A stretch of DNA of 64,000 bases from UBA2093 sp044340485 (GCA_044340485.1 JBIITN010000001.1:1-64000), one strand, 5' to 3'; shown: positions 51,344 through 61,512, counted from the stretch's first letter. Made by a program: numbers and translations. Notes: a model not told the origin generated them from the sequence alone.

Positions 51344-53056
51344 TTATCCAAAGACGTTAGTGATGGCGCCTGTTTCAGCTCCCTGTACCAACTTGGCGAA
51401 TTTGGCTAACACGCCACTTGTGTAACGAGGCGGGTTTGGCACCCATCCTTTCTTACGTTTAGCCATCTCTTTATCCGAAACCAAGAGATCGAGTCTCTTT
51501 GATGACACGTCAATAAGGATGCTGTCACCATCGCGCACGAATGCAATGGGGCCACCATCGACAGCTTCGGGAGCAACGTGTCCGATGCAGAAGCCCCACG
51601 TACCACCGGAAAAACGACCGTCGGTAATAAGCGCGCAGTCATAGCCACGACCAGCACCCTTCAATGCACCGGTAATAGCAAGCATTTCCCGCATACCAGG
51701 GCCACCCTTTGGTCCTTCATATCGAATGACAAGCACCGTGCCGGGCTCGATCTCACCTTTCATAATTGCATCCATTGCACCGTCTTCACCATCGAACACG
51801 CGAGCGGTTCCTTCGAAATGCAACTGATCACGAGTGAGGCCAGCAACTTTCACAACCGAACCTTTGGGAGCCAATGTGCCCGTCAAGATATTGATGCCAC
51901 CTTCAGGGTTGATCGGATCACTTAACGGATGAATCACGTCGCCATCGGGTTGTGGCGGATTGATTTCTGCAAGATTTTCCGCCATCGTTTTGCCGGTGCA
52001 TGTCAAGACATCGCCATGTAGCAAACCTGCATCAAGAAGGTGTTTCAACACAACAGGTACACCACCAATACGGTGAACATCTGTCATGTGATACTTACCA
52101 CCGGGCTTCGTATCGGCGATGTGTGGCACTTTTTCTGCGATGCGATTGAAATCATCTAGCGACAAATCAACATCAGCTTCATTTGCAATTGCTAATAAGT
52201 GCAACACTGCATTTGTACTGCCGCCTAATGCGTTCACCAAAGCGATCGCATTTTCAAATGCTTTCTTCGTCATGATGTCGCGCGGATAAATACCGCTCTT
52301 CAACAAGTTGACAACAGCTGCGCCGGCACGCTCTGCATCGCCTTCACGAGATGTGTCAACTGCAGGCGCAGATGCGCTTCCCGGCAGTGACATACCAAGT
52401 GCTTCCGCGATAGAAGACATCGTGTTGGCAGTAAACATTCCTCCGCACGCACCCTCGCCCGGACACGCCGCACGCTCCACATCGGATAATTCATCTTCGG
52501 TGATTGTTCCTGCGCCGCAGGCACCGATTGCTTCGAACACGGTTGTGATGTCGATGTTTTGACCTTTGTACACACCAGGCAATGTCGAACCGTTATACAC
52601 AAACACAGATGGAAGATTGAGTCGTGCAGCCGCCATCAACATTGCAGGAATGCTCTTGTCGCACCCCGCAAGTCCCACGAAACCATCGAAGCGCTCGGCA
52701 TGTACCACTGTCTCCACCGAGTCGGTGATGACCTCGCGACTCACGAGCGACGCACGCATTCCTTCGTGACCCATCGAGATACCGTCTGACACGGTGATGG
52801 TTCCGAATTCGAGCGCAACAGCACCTGCGTCTTTCACACCTTTTTTCGCCGATGCAGCTAAACGGCGCAGCGACATGTTGCAGGGTGTTACTTCATTCCA
52901 TGCTGATGCAATTGCGATCTGCGGCTTGACCCAGTCGTCATCACCTAGACCAACTGCGCGCAGCATCGCACGAGCGGCTGCCTTTTGGATGCCGTCGGTG
53001 ACGTCGCGACTACGCGGCTTGATATCGATTGGAGTGCCATCTGGTGTTGGAGCCAT
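51344..53056 (-). CDS. ilvD: Dihydroxy-acid dehydratase
   Basis: The 570-residue Fe-S enzyme has WNEVTPCN, GLAGCDKSIPAMLMAAARL, ACPGEGACGGMFTANTM and GTWGFCIGHVAPEA; the conserved cysteines hold the cluster. It acts after IlvC in valine/isoleucine synthesis but stands apart from ilvBNC and its attenuator. TAGCGT ends 7 bases before the ATG, so the transcript is probably leaderless. Confidence 0.96.
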   Translation of the reverse strand: MAPTPDGTPIDIKPRSRDVTDGIQKAAARAMLRAVGLGDDDWVKPQIAIASAWNEVTPCNMSLRRLAASAKKGVKDAGAVALEFGTITVSDGISMGHEGMRASLVSREVITDSVETVVHAERFDGFVGLAGCDKSIPAMLMAAARLNLPSVFVYNGSTLPGVYKGQNIDITTVFEAIGACGAGTITEDELSDVERAACPGEGACGGMFTANTMSSIAEALGMSLPGSASAPAVDTSREGDAERAGAAVVNLLKSGIYPRDIMTKKAFENAIALVNALGGSTNAVLHLLAIANEADVDLSLDDFNRIAEKVPHIADTKPGGKYHMTDVHRIGGVPVVLKHLLDAGLLHGDVLTCTGKTMAENLAEINPPQPDGDVIHPLSDPINPEGGINILTGTLAPKGSVVKVAGLTRDQLHFEGTARVFDGEDGAMDAIMKGEIEPGTVLVIRYEGPKGGPGMREMLAITGALKGAGRGYDCALITDGRFSGGTWGFCIGHVAPEAVDGGPIAFVRDGDSILIDVSSKRLDLLVSDKEMAKRKKGWVPNPPRYTSGVLAKFAKLVQGAETGAITNVFG

Positions 53057-53063
53057 GACTCCA

Positions 53064-53069
53064 ACGCTA
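53064..53069 (-). promoter_or_regulatory. -10 box for a leaderless transcript (ilvD)
   Basis: TAGCGT on the minus strand ends 7 bases before the ATG at 53056. It lies in the 29-base gap after the acyl-CoA dehydrogenase. Confidence 0.5.
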
Positions 53070-53085
53070 GTGGGCGACGCTGTGA

Positions 53086-54342
53086 TTATCGGCGGTCAGG
53101 AAGTGACGCAAAGCCAAACAAGTTGCTTGCAACCTTACGCATCTGGATCTCTTCGCTTCCCTCGGTGATGCGGTAGCGACGGTGATGGCGATAGATGTGC
53201 TCAAACGGCATGTGGCGGCTATAGCCCACGCCACCGCAGGTCTGCATGGCGCGGTCGGCTGCCTCACATGCCAAACGGTTGCACTTGTAGTTACACATCG
53301 CCACAAGATGGGTCACTTCCATGTGATGCTTATGATCGAGCATCCACGCGGTGTAGCGCACCAATTGACGAAGAGCGGCAGCTTCGGTGTGTAGCTCTAC
53401 CAACGGGAACTGGATGGCTTGGTTTGTGCTGAGACGCTTCTCCCACGTAATGCGATTGTTTGAATAATTCACCGCTTCATTCACGCAGAACTGGGCAGCG
53501 CCAAGAGACGATGCAGCTTGGCGAATACGGTTTTCGTGCACGAAGTGCTGCGCGAGTTCAAGTCCGTGATCAACGCGACCAAACACTGCGTCTGTCCCTA
53601 CGCGAACATCTTTCATGCTCACTTCGGCGTGGTCGGTGGGCATGTTAAATGTCCACCAAAAGAACTCCACTTTGAAACCAGGCGCATTCGTTGGTACAAG
53701 AAACGCAGTGATACCAAGTGGTGAACCAGGCTTGCCGCTTGTGCGCGCAAAGATGATGTCGTGTGTTGCAGAGTGAAGACCTGAATTCCAACGCTTCATT
53801 CCGTTGATCACCCATTCATCACCGTCTTGATATGCAGTGGATTCCATGTGCGTGGCATCGGACCCAAAGTTTGGTTCGGTAAGACCAAATGCAAGACGCT
53901 TGGTGCCATCTAAGAAACCTGGCATCCATGCAGCTTTTTGTGCCTCGGTACCAAAATCACGCATCATCAATACTGTTGGGAAGTTGCCGACAACGCTTGA
54001 CTCGTTCTGTAAGTCATTGAATAAGCCAAGACCCTTGGTGGCCAAGTGCTCGCGGATAATTGCCATCTCTAAGTTGCTGGCATCACGACCGCCGTATTCC
54101 TTTGGCAATGCAAGGCGCAACCAACCAGCAGCGTCTGCACGACGACGCATTTCGCGTAACAACTCTTCCCAGTCATCACGAGGCTGGCCGTCGTTTTCAA
54201 AGTCGGTACGTGCCCATTCGCGACGATGGTCGAAAAAGCGCATGTTGTCGTTGCTGTTCTGCAACGGAATGATCTCTTTTTCGATGAACGCATCAAGTTC
54301 ATCGAGCGTTTTTTGAATGTCGGCGGGTATCGAAAAATCCAT
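53086..54342 (-). CDS. Acyl-CoA dehydrogenase
   Basis: The 418-residue flavoprotein has the family signatures FGLTEPNFGSDATHMES, WVINGMKRWNSG and a C-terminal helical domain with QTCGGVGYSRHMPFEHIYR and YRITEGSEEIQMRKVAS. It oxidises an acyl-CoA to the enoyl-CoA. The N-terminal domain is somewhat longer than in fatty-acid enzymes. TAGGGT lies 6 bases before the ATG. Confidence 0.93.
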   Translation of the reverse strand: MDFSIPADIQKTLDELDAFIEKEIIPLQNSNDNMRFFDHRREWARTDFENDGQPRDDWEELLREMRRRADAAGWLRLALPKEYGGRDASNLEMAIIREHLATKGLGLFNDLQNESSVVGNFPTVLMMRDFGTEAQKAAWMPGFLDGTKRLAFGLTEPNFGSDATHMESTAYQDGDEWVINGMKRWNSGLHSATHDIIFARTSGKPGSPLGITAFLVPTNAPGFKVEFFWWTFNMPTDHAEVSMKDVRVGTDAVFGRVDHGLELAQHFVHENRIRQAASSLGAAQFCVNEAVNYSNNRITWEKRLSTNQAIQFPLVELHTEAAALRQLVRYTAWMLDHKHHMEVTHLVAMCNYKCNRLACEAADRAMQTCGGVGYSRHMPFEHIYRHHRRYRITEGSEEIQMRKVASNLFGFASLPDRR

Positions 54343-54348
54343 GCGCCC

Positions 54349-54354
54349 ACCCTA
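54349..54354 (-). promoter_or_regulatory. -10 box for a leaderless transcript (acyl-CoA dehydrogenase)
   Basis: TAGGGT on the minus strand ends 6 bases before the ATG at 54342. Confidence 0.5.
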
Positions 54355-54443
54355 TTCCGTGCACTCATGGCTCGAATCAGTCGGAGCAGACCTCGGCTTT
54401 TTATACTCGTATGGGCCAGACCAAATACACGGGAAATATGGCA

Positions 54444-54473
54444 AATGGGGCGGCGCACATGCACCGCCCCATT
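54444..54473. terminator. Terminator-like hairpin after the aquaporin gene
   Basis: AATGGGGCGG (54444-54453) and CCGCCCCATT (54464-54473) form a perfect 10-base stem with a 10-base loop, 41 bases beyond the aquaporin stop. On the minus strand it is followed by TTTGCCATATTT. The rest of the 172-base gap holds only the acyl-CoA dehydrogenase promoter. Confidence 0.65.
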
Positions 54474-54514
54474 CACCAAGGAATAAGTGCGATTGAAATA
54501 CGTGTGGTTGAACG

Positions 54515-55201
54515 TCAGTCGTTAATGACTCTGTAGACCACCGTGCCGATGATTGCACCAATAATCGGGAACACAATGAAGGCCCACAGTTGCTCCATTG
54601 CATCGCCACCCGCAAAGATTGCAACACCAAACGAACGGGCGGGGTTCACCGAGGTGTTATCCACCGGGATGCTGATCATGTGAATGAGTGCAAGTGTCAT
54701 ACCAGCGGTGAGTCCACCAAAACCAGCTGAAAACTTCGCGTGAGTCGTCGACAACACCACGTACATCAAGATTGCAGTGAGCACAAGTTCAACAATCAAC
54801 ATTGCGCTGAAGTTGAAGCCTGCTGGTGACAAGTTGGCCCAACCGTTGACTGCAAAGTTCGACGGGCTTGCATCAAAATCTCCTGGACCACCATTAGCGA
54901 TACCCCAGATCGCTAGACCACCAAGGGCGGCGCCAGCGATTTGGCCAACGATATAGATAGGTGCAAGTGCGGGCTGCAGTTTCTTAGCCGCCACCATGCC
55001 GATCGTTATCGCCGGGTTGATGTGACATCCCGACACGGGTCCGATGGCATACGCAGCAACAAGAAGTGACAGTCCGAATGCCAATGCAACGAGAAGGATC
55101 TTGCCTTCAAAGCCTGGCACCAAGATGGCGGTACCGGGACCACCCAACATGAGGATGAATGTTCCCAGTGCTTCTGCGAGGAATAATTTTGATGATTTCA
55201 T
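54515..55201 (-). CDS. Aquaporin (MIP family)
   Basis: The 228-residue protein has six membrane helices and both NPA motifs: SGCHINPAITIG and NTSVNPARSFGVA. The arginine after the second NPA and small pore residues suggest a water channel (AqpZ type) rather than a glycerol facilitator. ATG at 55201 is chosen; the in-frame TTG at 55219 has no support. Confidence 0.92.
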   Translation of the reverse strand: MKSSKLFLAEALGTFILMLGGPGTAILVPGFEGKILLVALAFGLSLLVAAYAIGPVSGCHINPAITIGMVAAKKLQPALAPIYIVGQIAGAALGGLAIWGIANGGPGDFDASPSNFAVNGWANLSPAGFNFSAMLIVELVLTAILMYVVLSTTHAKFSAGFGGLTAGMTLALIHMISIPVDNTSVNPARSFGVAIFAGGDAMEQLWAFIVFPIIGAIIGTVVYRVIND

Positions 55202-55317
55202 GCAGTAAGTACTAGTCAACCATCACATGCGAATGGTGGATTTCCGCTGAAACTTGTCTAGATGGGCATCTTCATAATGATTTTGGGAGAAGCGACCGTT
55301 AGTGAAGATCTTTACCG

Positions 55318-57429
55318 TTAGCCGTTTTTCAGCACCACGTTGATCTTGCGTACTCCAATGGCACTGCCATCAGGACGTGTGCGCAATCCGGTAGCGGACC
55401 AATAACGAGTCACACTTCCTTTGGCACGCAGAGTTGTTTGTCCGGCAAGCAATTGGTCGCGCAAAGCGACTGGCAATACGCAACGCTGCGATGACACAGT
55501 CCAACGCCACTGCACTTTGTTGACTTTTTGCGTGCGTCCAAATGGACGATATGTGCACTTGTATGTGCGGGTCTGACCATTGCGCACATAATTAGCGGTC
55601 AAGGTGAGTTTCATTGAGCCCACGTAATCTTTCATGCGAATTCGCGCCTTCAACCCACGACTAGTGTCCATCGTAAAACCAAAGTCTTTGGCCACATAGA
55701 TACTGCCTGGCTGAATTGGTGTTGTCACTATTCCACGAATTGCCACGCTGCTGTCGTTTACAGGTGTGGTGCTCCACAACGTTGCAGCAAGTGTGAACGT
55801 AACTGGAAGCGTGCGACCAATGTTCCCTGCAGCATCGGTTTGCGACACAACAAATGTGTATGCGTTGTTATCAAGCGCTTGTGTCGCAACCACTGAATAC
55901 GCACCGTTGACGCACGCACCGTTCAATGTTTGAAGTGCGGTACCTGTTGAGGTAGTTCCAGCAAACACTGTCACCACAACCGGAATACGTGATTCGCACA
56001 ATCCTGTGTATGTGGGCGTGGGATTACGTGCCGGTGTGGCAGCAACGGGTGAAGTGGTTGTGAGTGATGGCGCCGTGGTGTCGATTGTGATCGCTGTTGC
56101 TGATGGAGCATTGAGTGCCGTGGTGTTGTTGAGACCAAGTTGCCCCTCGGCGTTAGCCCCCCAACACTTCACCGACACATCGTGTAACACTGCACACACG
56201 TGGTTGGTTCCCACGGCTACAGACGCCGCGGTCTTTGCCGTACCGAGATTGACTGCTGTAGATGCTGACGTTGCTGGGCTTGTTGTGTTGCCGAGACCAA
56301 GTTGTCCATCTGAATTCTTCCCCCAACATTTCAAAGAGGAATCGCTCAACACTGCACACGTTGTGTTGCCACCTGCTGAGACAGCGGTTGCCGTGAGGCC
56401 AGATCCAAGGTTGACCGCAGTGAGCGCATCACCCATTTCGCTGGCACCATCACCGCGATCATTCGTGTCACCAAGGCCAAGTTGACCATCAGTGTTGTCA
56501 CCCCAACATTTCACCGTGTTGTCGTTAAACACAGTGCAAAAATGGTTACTGCCCGCTGCAATTGATTTTGCTGTCTTGCCTGTTCCAAGGTCGAGCGCAG
56601 GAGCGTTTGCAATCGACGGCGTACCGCCGTCACCAAGGTTGTTCGTATTGCCTTGACCAAGCTCTCCGTCGTCATTGCGGCCCCAACACTTCACTTCACC
56701 AAGGTTCAGAATGGCACACACAGATTCTGATCCCACCGCGATTGCAGTGGCTGTCTTGTTTGTTCCAAAGTCAATTGCTGTGAGATTCACGCCCATTTCG
56801 CTGGCACCGTCACCGCGATCATTCGTGTCGCCAACACCAAGTTGGCCATATCCATTCTCGCCCCAACACTTCACCTTGCCGTCCGACAACAGTGCACATG
56901 TGAATTGATTACCTGCGCCAATTGCGCGTGCAATAACTCCGGTTCCAAGATCAATAGCGGGCAGTGCTGACATTGCAGTACCTGCACCATCACCAGCATT
57001 GGTGGTACTCCCCTGTCCGAGTGCGCCAAAGGCATTACTTCCCCAGCACTTCACCATGCCGTTATCAAGCAGCGCACAAGCGTGTTGTGTTCCCGCTGCA
57101 ATTGCAGTTGCAGTACGACCAGCACCAAGCGTGATCGCAGTAAGTGCGGCCATATCTCCCGTGGCTTTGCCTACATCAGCTGTGTTATCGCGACCAAGTT
57201 GACCAGTGGCATTGTCGCCCCAACACTTCACCGTGCCGTCGTTCAACAATGCGCACGAGAACTTGTCGCCCGCTACAACATGAATCTGTTCGGTCGACGC
57301 TGTCGTGGATTGAGATGACACTGGCGCGCCCGATGCCAGTTGAGCAAATGTTCCAAGAATCAATGTTGATGCCATCACCACAAGAATGGAAATAGCAGCA
57401 ATTTTTTGGCGATTAGAAGCAACACGCAT
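55318..57429 (-). CDS. Secreted RCC1-repeat protein
   Basis: The 703-residue protein has a signal peptide (about 1-35) and seven RCC1-type repeats of 50-57 residues, each ending CWGxNxxGxLG (CWGDNATGQLG to CWGANAEGQLG). They should form one beta-propeller. A bacterial Ig-like domain (SLTTTSPVAATPARNPTPTYTG on) and a basic C-terminal domain follow. Two repeats are nearly identical at DNA level (around 56430-56490 and 56793-56850). There is no anchor motif. Function unknown; likely surface or extracellular binding. Confidence 0.8.
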   Translation of the reverse strand: MRVASNRQKIAAISILVVMASTLILGTFAQLASGAPVSSQSTTASTEQIHVVAGDKFSCALLNDGTVKCWGDNATGQLGRDNTADVGKATGDMAALTAITLGAGRTATAIAAGTQHACALLDNGMVKCWGSNAFGALGQGSTTNAGDGAGTAMSALPAIDLGTGVIARAIGAGNQFTCALLSDGKVKCWGENGYGQLGVGDTNDRGDGASEMGVNLTAIDFGTNKTATAIAVGSESVCAILNLGEVKCWGRNDDGELGQGNTNNLGDGGTPSIANAPALDLGTGKTAKSIAAGSNHFCTVFNDNTVKCWGDNTDGQLGLGDTNDRGDGASEMGDALTAVNLGSGLTATAVSAGGNTTCAVLSDSSLKCWGKNSDGQLGLGNTTSPATSASTAVNLGTAKTAASVAVGTNHVCAVLHDVSVKCWGANAEGQLGLNNTTALNAPSATAITIDTTAPSLTTTSPVAATPARNPTPTYTGLCESRIPVVVTVFAGTTSTGTALQTLNGACVNGAYSVVATQALDNNAYTFVVSQTDAAGNIGRTLPVTFTLAATLWSTTPVNDSSVAIRGIVTTPIQPGSIYVAKDFGFTMDTSRGLKARIRMKDYVGSMKLTLTANYVRNGQTRTYKCTYRPFGRTQKVNKVQWRWTVSSQRCVLPVALRDQLLAGQTTLRAKGSVTRYWSATGLRTRPDGSAIGVRKINVVLKNG

Positions 57430-57489
57430 GAGTCACGCTCCCTGTGGTTGTTTTACTCCAACCTAGTTGCGAATACGTGATTTGTGTCT

Positions 57490-58926
57490 TCAGCCTTTGC
57501 GTTTTTGTAGCAACGCTGTGACGATTTTCCCATCGGCTTTGCCTTGCGATGCTTTCATTACAGCGCCCACAAGGGCTCCCACCGCTTTTTCTTCGCCATT
57601 GCAATACTTTGCCCATGCATCGGGTTGCGCTGTAATTGCGGCATCAACCATTGCTTCTACCGCCGAGTAATCCATTGCTTCAAAGCCGTGTGACTGTGCG
57701 ATCACAACAGGATCACCGCCACCTTTTTCCACAATCTCTGCAAGAATTGTTTTTGCTTGCGTTGCAGTGACCTTGCCATCGCGCTCCATCATTGTGAGAG
57801 CTGCAATATCTGCCGGAGGAATAGATGATTGTGCGCCAACTTCAGCAAACGCTTGCAACACGTAAATCAGTGTCTTTGCTGCGTCTCCGCCCACCTGTGC
57901 CACTTCGGCCACGTATGCATCTTGTCCGCGTTCCACAACAACGGTGACTGCTTCACCTTCAACATCGGCGCCCGTTAAAGCAGACAACTCGACGCGACGT
58001 TGCGCAGGCAACTTTGGCAACGCCGTGCGTACGTTTTCGATCCATTCGGCACTCGGTGCAAGTGGAACAAGGTCTGGCTCTAAAAAGTAGCGATAGTCGT
58101 CGGCATCTTCTTTTGACCGCAAGGTATGTGTGCGACCATCAGCATCATCCCAGTGACGCGTCTCTTGGCGAATAGTGCCACCGTTTTCAATGATGTCGTA
58201 TTGGCGACGTGCCTCATATTCAATTGCGCGACCGAGTGATCGAATGGAGTTCACGTTTTTAATTTCACAACGTGTTCCAAATGGTTCGCCAAAGCGATGT
58301 ACTGACACGTTGGCGTCACAACGCATCGAACCCTCTTCCATTTTCGCGTCGCTGGCACCAATCGCTACTAAAATTGCGCGCAACTCGCTCACGTATTGAC
58401 GAGCTTGTTCACTGGTACGAATGTCTGGATGCGACACGATCTCTACCAGCGGAACACCCGCACGATTGAAGTCGATCAGCGAGAAATCACTGCCATGAAT
58501 TCGCCCCGTTGCACCACCAATGTGAGTGCTCTTTCCGGTGTCTTCTTCCAAGTGAGCGCGCTCTACACCAATGCGCACTCCACCTGGCAAGTCCAAATAA
58601 CCGTTGACGTTTAGTGGTTGGTCGTATTGACTGATTTGATACGCCTTTGGCATGTCGGGATAGAAGTAGTTCTTACGATGGAACGTGCACGATTGCACGG
58701 TGCAGTTCAGTGCAAGACCAATGCGCATCGCTAATTCAACAGCCTGCTTATTGAGAACAGGTAGCGCTCCGGGAAGCCCCAGCGTCACCGGATCAATGTT
58801 GGTGTTTGGCTCATCACCGAAACGGTTCGGTGACCCACTGAACAATTTTGTTTTGGTGTCAAGCTCGACGTGGACTTCAAGTCCAACGACAAGTTCCCAA
58901 CCTTCAGGCAACAACGATTCACTCAT
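57490..58926 (-). CDS. gatB: Asp/Glu-tRNA amidotransferase subunit B
   Basis: The 478-residue protein has the GatB signatures GWELVVGLEVHVELDTKTKLFSGSPN, LGLPGALPVLN, RKNYFYPDMPKAYQISQYD and SLIDFNRAGVPLVEIVSHPD, and the C-terminal YqeY-like tail. It activates the tRNA-bound Glu or Asp by phosphorylation. ATG at 58926 overlaps the gatA stop as TGATG, with GGGAGG upstream. Confidence 0.95.
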   Translation of the reverse strand: MSESLLPEGWELVVGLEVHVELDTKTKLFSGSPNRFGDEPNTNIDPVTLGLPGALPVLNKQAVELAMRIGLALNCTVQSCTFHRKNYFYPDMPKAYQISQYDQPLNVNGYLDLPGGVRIGVERAHLEEDTGKSTHIGGATGRIHGSDFSLIDFNRAGVPLVEIVSHPDIRTSEQARQYVSELRAILVAIGASDAKMEEGSMRCDANVSVHRFGEPFGTRCEIKNVNSIRSLGRAIEYEARRQYDIIENGGTIRQETRHWDDADGRTHTLRSKEDADDYRYFLEPDLVPLAPSAEWIENVRTALPKLPAQRRVELSALTGADVEGEAVTVVVERGQDAYVAEVAQVGGDAAKTLIYVLQAFAEVGAQSSIPPADIAALTMMERDGKVTATQAKTILAEIVEKGGGDPVVIAQSHGFEAMDYSAVEAMVDAAITAQPDAWAKYCNGEEKAVGALVGAVMKASQGKADGKIVTALLQKRKG

Positions 58927-60362
58927 CACTTGCCTCCCTGAGCTGCTTCCAGTGCGCCTGCCACTTTAAACATCGGCACTTCGCCGAGTGCTGGTGCCAA
59001 TACCTGAACACCAACAGGCAAACCGGCGGCACCAGTACCAAATGGCACAGACACTGCGGCGTGGCCAGCCAAGTTGGTGGGGATGGTGTAGATGTCACAG
59101 AGATACATCGACATCGGGTCATCAACTTTGTCACCGAATGGAAACGCCACCATTGGCGATGTTGGCATCATGATGACATCGCACTGTGAATATGCACGAT
59201 CAAAATCTTGTGCAATCAAGCGTCGCACTTTCAATGCTTTGCCGTAATACGCATCAAAGTAACCAGCCGACAACGCGTAGGTGCCGATAATGATGCGGCG
59301 TTTCACTTCATCGCCAAAACCTGCAGCGCGAGTAACACCGTACATCGCGTTGACATCAGACGCCTGTTGCCGCATGCCGTAGCGAACACCGTCGTATCTC
59401 GCCAAGTTGCTGCTCGCCTCTGCAGGCGCAATCAAGTAGTACGCGGTAAGTGCATAACTAAATGATGGAAGTTGCACATCAACGATGGTTGCACCTGCTT
59501 TTTCCAAAGCAATAAATGCTTCGTCTAGTCGCTGGGTGACCTCTGGCTCGGCGCCCTCGGGAAGATCAGTAACGCGACCAATACGCATACCCGCAACGCC
59601 CGCAGACACTGCACTTCGAAAATCGGGAACGTCTTTCGGGATAGACGTGGAATCCATGGGGTCGTATCCCGCAATAGCGTGAGTGATCACTGCAGCATCA
59701 GTCACCGTTGTTGCAAAGGGACCAATCTGATCAAGACTGCTGGCAAAAGCAACCAGTCCGTAACGACTGACCAAACCGTAGGTCGGCTTCACACCAACAA
59801 CACCGCACAACGCAGCAGGTTGACGAATACTTCCGCCGGTGTCACTTCCCAAACTCACGGGCGCAAATCCAGCTGCTACTGCAGCAGCGCTACCGCCACT
59901 ACTTCCGCCTGGGACGCGCGATGTGTCGTGCGGATTGCGTGTTGGACCAAATGCAGAGTTCTCCGTACTAGACCCCATTGCAAATTCATCAAGGTTCGTC
60001 TTGCCAACAGAAATTGTTCCCAGACCACGCAATGTTGAAACAACCGTTGCGTCATACGGCGGTTTCCAGCCCTCAAGAATTTTTGACGAACATGTTGTGG
60101 GGACACCGTGAGTGCACAAGTTGTCTTTCAATGCAACTGGAACACCTGCAAGTGCACCGACCTTTTCTCCAGACGCCAACGCGGCATCAATCGCGTCGGC
60201 CTGAGCCCGTGCGTGATCTGCGGTAACAATGTTGAAAGCATTGATCTCGCCATCACGTGCTTCGATTTGGGCAAGATAATGATCAACGACTTCGCGTGCC
60301 TTGATCTGCTTCGTAGCGACCGCGTCTGCGATGTCTACAACCGTGCGTGGAATCTCTGACAT
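58926..60362 (-). CDS. gatA: Asp/Glu-tRNA amidotransferase subunit A
   Basis: The 478-residue amidase-signature enzyme has the catalytic triad Lys (PVALKDNLCTHG), cis-Ser (PGGSSGGSAAAV) and Ser nucleophile (SLGSDTGGSIRQPA). It releases ammonia from glutamine for GatB. ATG at 60362 has GGAG upstream and follows the gatC stop by 3 bases. Confidence 0.95.
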   Translation of the reverse strand: MSEIPRTVVDIADAVATKQIKAREVVDHYLAQIEARDGEINAFNIVTADHARAQADAIDAALASGEKVGALAGVPVALKDNLCTHGVPTTCSSKILEGWKPPYDATVVSTLRGLGTISVGKTNLDEFAMGSSTENSAFGPTRNPHDTSRVPGGSSGGSAAAVAAGFAPVSLGSDTGGSIRQPAALCGVVGVKPTYGLVSRYGLVAFASSLDQIGPFATTVTDAAVITHAIAGYDPMDSTSIPKDVPDFRSAVSAGVAGMRIGRVTDLPEGAEPEVTQRLDEAFIALEKAGATIVDVQLPSFSYALTAYYLIAPAEASSNLARYDGVRYGMRQQASDVNAMYGVTRAAGFGDEVKRRIIIGTYALSAGYFDAYYGKALKVRRLIAQDFDRAYSQCDVIMMPTSPMVAFPFGDKVDDPMSMYLCDIYTIPTNLAGHAAVSVPFGTGAAGLPVGVQVLAPALGEVPMFKVAGALEAAQGGK

Positions 60363-60365
60363 CAC

Positions 60366-60677
60366 CTACTCCGTTAATCCAATGATCGGTGGAACACGGA
60401 ATCGTCCGTCCTCTGTGTCTGGAGCTGCGCTGAGAACTTCTTGCCGATCAAGACACGGTTGCACCACGTCTTCGCGCAACACATTGACGAGTGGATACGC
60501 CTGTGTCATTGGCTCGACCGCGCTCAGATCCAAGGCATCAACATCTTGGAAGTGTTGCAACACTTTCGCCAATTGTTCGGTGAAATGGTCAATGTGAGCG
60601 TCGTCTATGTCGAGACGAGCAAGACGCGCCACTTTGGCAACGTCTGCTGGAGTAATGGAGGAACCAGTGTCAGGCAC
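60366..60677 (-). CDS. gatC: Asp/Glu-tRNA amidotransferase subunit C
   Basis: The 103-residue protein has the GatC pattern VAKVARLARLDIDD...FTEQLAKVLQHFQDVDALD and LREDVVQPCL. It holds GatA and GatB together. Start is GTG at 60677 with TAGGCT 7 bases upstream; it is the first gene of gatCAB. Confidence 0.93.
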   Translation of the reverse strand: MPDTGSSITPADVAKVARLARLDIDDAHIDHFTEQLAKVLQHFQDVDALDLSAVEPMTQAYPLVNVLREDVVQPCLDRQEVLSAAPDTEDGRFRVPPIIGLTE

Positions 60678-60684
60678 GGTTCAG

Positions 60685-60690
60685 AGCCTA
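60685..60690 (-). promoter_or_regulatory. -10 box for a leaderless transcript (gatCAB)
   Basis: TAGGCT on the minus strand ends 7 bases before the GTG at 60677. Confidence 0.5.
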
Positions 60691-60705
60691 CGAGCGAAAT
60701 GCGCG

Positions 60706-61512
60706 TTAGATATTGGGATTAACCGGTGGGAAATCCGGCTGGCGCTTTTCCAAAAAGCTCTGTACGCCTTCTTTGAAGTCTGGGCGAGTGAATGACTCGC
60801 GCATCAAGGTAAGCGCATTGAGGCTTGCGGATTTTACATCGGTGCCGTAATCGCTGTACACCTGACGCTTCATCACCGCCATAGACGATGGCGACACGTT
60901 CATTGCAAGATCTGCGGCATACGCCATAGTGAATTCCATCAGTTGATCTGGTGGCAACACTTTGTTCACCATGCCCATTGCCGCTGCTTCTTCGGCGACA
61001 ATGACGCGGCTCGACATCATGAGATCAAGTGCATTTGACTGACCAACAAGACGGGGCAACACCCACGACAAACCGTATTCACCAATAAGTCCACGCTTAG
61101 AAAAAGCACATGTGAACTTTGCGCCCGCTGCAGCAAAACGAAGATCGCACATCAACGCCTGAACCATTCCGAGTCCAGCTGCGGGGCCATTCACTGCAGC
61201 GATCACTGGCTTTGGAATACGCGTGATCTCGTCTTGCATGCGGCCATCAAGAATTGACTTCTCTTCTTTTTCTTCTTTGCGCGGGCCACTTGGAATTTCT
61301 TGCAGACTTCCCATGTCAGCGCCAGCACAATATCCCTTGCCGGCACCTGTCACCACAATGACACGTACCTTTGGATCTGCAACACACTGATCGATGTATT
61401 TGAAATACAACTCTCCGAGCGCTGACGTCCATGCGTTTAAGCGGTCGGGGCGATTCAACGTAATGAGCCCGATACCGGGCTCACGGAACTCATACAGAAC
61501 TTCGTCACTCAT
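60706..61512 (-). CDS. Enoyl-CoA hydratase/isomerase
   Basis: The 268-residue crotonase-fold protein has the oxyanion-hole motifs VVTGAGKGYCAGADMGSL and AAVNGPAAGLGMVQALMCDLRFAA. The catalytic-Glu region (SKRGLIGEYGLSWVLPRLVG) has Glu in the expected place. It hydrates or isomerises enoyl-CoAs. Its ATG lies within the last codons of lgt (8-base overlap). Confidence 0.9.
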   Translation of the reverse strand: MSDEVLYEFREPGIGLITLNRPDRLNAWTSALGELYFKYIDQCVADPKVRVIVVTGAGKGYCAGADMGSLQEIPSGPRKEEKEEKSILDGRMQDEITRIPKPVIAAVNGPAAGLGMVQALMCDLRFAAAGAKFTCAFSKRGLIGEYGLSWVLPRLVGQSNALDLMMSSRVIVAEEAAAMGMVNKVLPPDQLMEFTMAYAADLAMNVSPSSMAVMKRQVYSDYGTDVKSASLNALTLMRESFTRPDFKEGVQSFLEKRQPDFPPVNPNI

